DNA of 64,000 bases from Chitinophaga pinensis. GTDB taxonomy: Bacteria; Bacteroidota; Bacteroidia; Chitinophagales; Chitinophagaceae. The stretch covers positions 26,096 to 90,095 of the forward strand of contig NZ_VOHS01000021.1 in the NCBI RefSeq assembly GCF_007896845.1, written 5' to 3'. The translations under genes were made by a program, and so were the position numbers. The first letter of the stretch is position 1, and the number at the start of each line of letters is the position of its first letter. Positions 63,423 to 64,000 of this stretch are shown here, piece by piece. The notes below the pieces were generated by a model. It made no database searches and was not told where the DNA came from. It worked only from the letters and a program-made list of their open reading frames with translations.

Positions 63423-64000
63423 TGTGAAGAAGTTTTTTCATTATTATTTCTTTTCTTTTTCAGCTCTTCAAACACCTTCTGCTCTGCTTTCTGCTCTGCG
63501 GCAGTTTCCACATCAAAATCATTTTTACCTCCATTCATTCTTTGCTTAATAGCATCTATCGTTTTTTGATCAGTATCATGATATGCTTCGTGTGTAAATG
63601 TAACTACCATGAATTCTTCCATAGTTAATTGTTTGTCACCGGAAATTTTCCGTGCCTCTGCCAATTCATGCTGGTCGAAGTTACCTTCGAATACAGTAAT
63701 TGTCGCTTCTCTATATTTATCCTTTCCATCTTTCCCCTTGATATAATCAGGCATGGTCTGAAATTTCCCCGTACCACCTTCATTTGCTTCCCATGCCACA
63801 GGCCCCTTACCATCATGTGATTGATGCAGACCTAATAAACCATTATTCTTTTTTTCCGGATCCAATTTAAAATTAACCTTGTATCATTATTGGCCAGAGT
63901 TCTAAATGCCGTCACAGCCGACTGACTTCCGGAATTATTGATAAGGTTTGCCATTTTTTGCAGATCGGCAGAAGCATTTTGCCAACAGTTATGTGACCTA
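63419..64000 (-). CDS. C-terminal end of a large protein with an HExxH metallopeptidase motif (partial)
   Basis: The gene enters from the right edge. The minus strand reads CWQNASADLQKMANLINNSG, continues to LANND, then after one probable missing base near 63883 to YKVNFKLDPEKKNNGLLGL. The last domain includes EEFMVVTFTHEAYHDTDQK: HEAYH is an HExxH zinc-metallopeptidase motif with a following Asp. The tail is rich in Lys/Glu. This layout (variable C-terminal enzymatic domain, then a small coupled gene) resembles RHS-type polymorphic toxins, but no RHS repeats are inside the window, so that is inference. An alternative TTG start at 63865 is unlikely. Confidence 0.6.

Noticed and set aside
1..64000. 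tRNA, rRNA, insertion sequence or prophage genes
   Set aside because: I looked for cloverleaf-type segments, transposase motifs and phage structural genes and recognised none; this was by eye, so a small RNA gene could be missed.

Overview
The window looks like chromosome of a Bacteroidota bacterium, most likely family Chitinophagaceae and plausibly Chitinophaga. The signs are: promoters of the Bacteroidota type (TAnnTTTG about 20 bases downstream of TTG) in front of many genes; no Shine-Dalgarno-led starts; lineage-typical families (DUF4295 beside rpmG/rpmB, DUF4294, DUF5723, GH97, a propeller-type sensor kinase, an OMP_b-brl-type outer membrane protein); and a bacillithiol set (BshB1, a BstA-like DinB protein). 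I saw no tRNA, rRNA, insertion sequence, phage module or CRISPR array. Species assignment is inference.

Layout. 0-2.7 kb: a secreted multidomain glycoside hydrolase-like protein. 2.8-8.8 kb: a topoisomerase IV operon, parE - DUF1835 - cupin - parC. 9.0-9.4 kb: two micropeptides with one membrane segment each. 9.4-13.4 kb: LuxR-type response regulator and propeller sensor kinase. 13.5-20.8 kb: BNR/YCF48-like secreted protein, GH31 glucosidase (3' frameshift), KGG stress protein, PAP2 phosphatase, MORN-type protein, DUF4382 lipoprotein. 20.9-31 kb is mostly housekeeping on the minus strand: glgB, DEAD-box helicase, rimO, JmjC-like cupin, ftsY, the rpmB-rpmG-DUF4295 operon, ahpC/ahpD. 31.3-33.8 kb: a micropeptide, bshB1, two secreted proteins. 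33.8-35.3 kb: a 1.45 kb gene-free stretch with three kinds of unexplained repeats. 35.3-39.4 kb: alpha/beta hydrolase and the ccmE-ccmF cytochrome c maturation pair. 39.6-48.2 kb: ureohydrolase, membrane protein, radical SAM protein, MFS exporter, TonB-like protein, DUF5723 protein, folC. 48.3-48.6 kb: a G-rich mosaic repeat. 48.7-57.1 kb: an ABC ATPase - DinB - NUDIX operon, CAP lipoprotein, fbp, aspartate kinase, a small membrane protein, an outer membrane receptor, a CBS protein. 57.3-62.2 kb: a carbohydrate cluster (GH105, GH97, GH35) without SusC/SusD. 62.4-64 kb: a decayed SRPBCC-like gene, then a lipoprotein gene coupled (ATGA overlap) to the end of a large protein with an HEAYH metallopeptidase motif. 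That pair resembles the tip and partner gene of a polymorphic toxin and is the best candidate for an undescribed system here.

Reading frames are clean through the first 57 kb except for GH31 at 17.03 kb. From 58 to 64 kb about eight places need one extra base to restore a protein. Either this stretch carries sequencing errors or a block of accessory genes is decaying; raw reads would decide.
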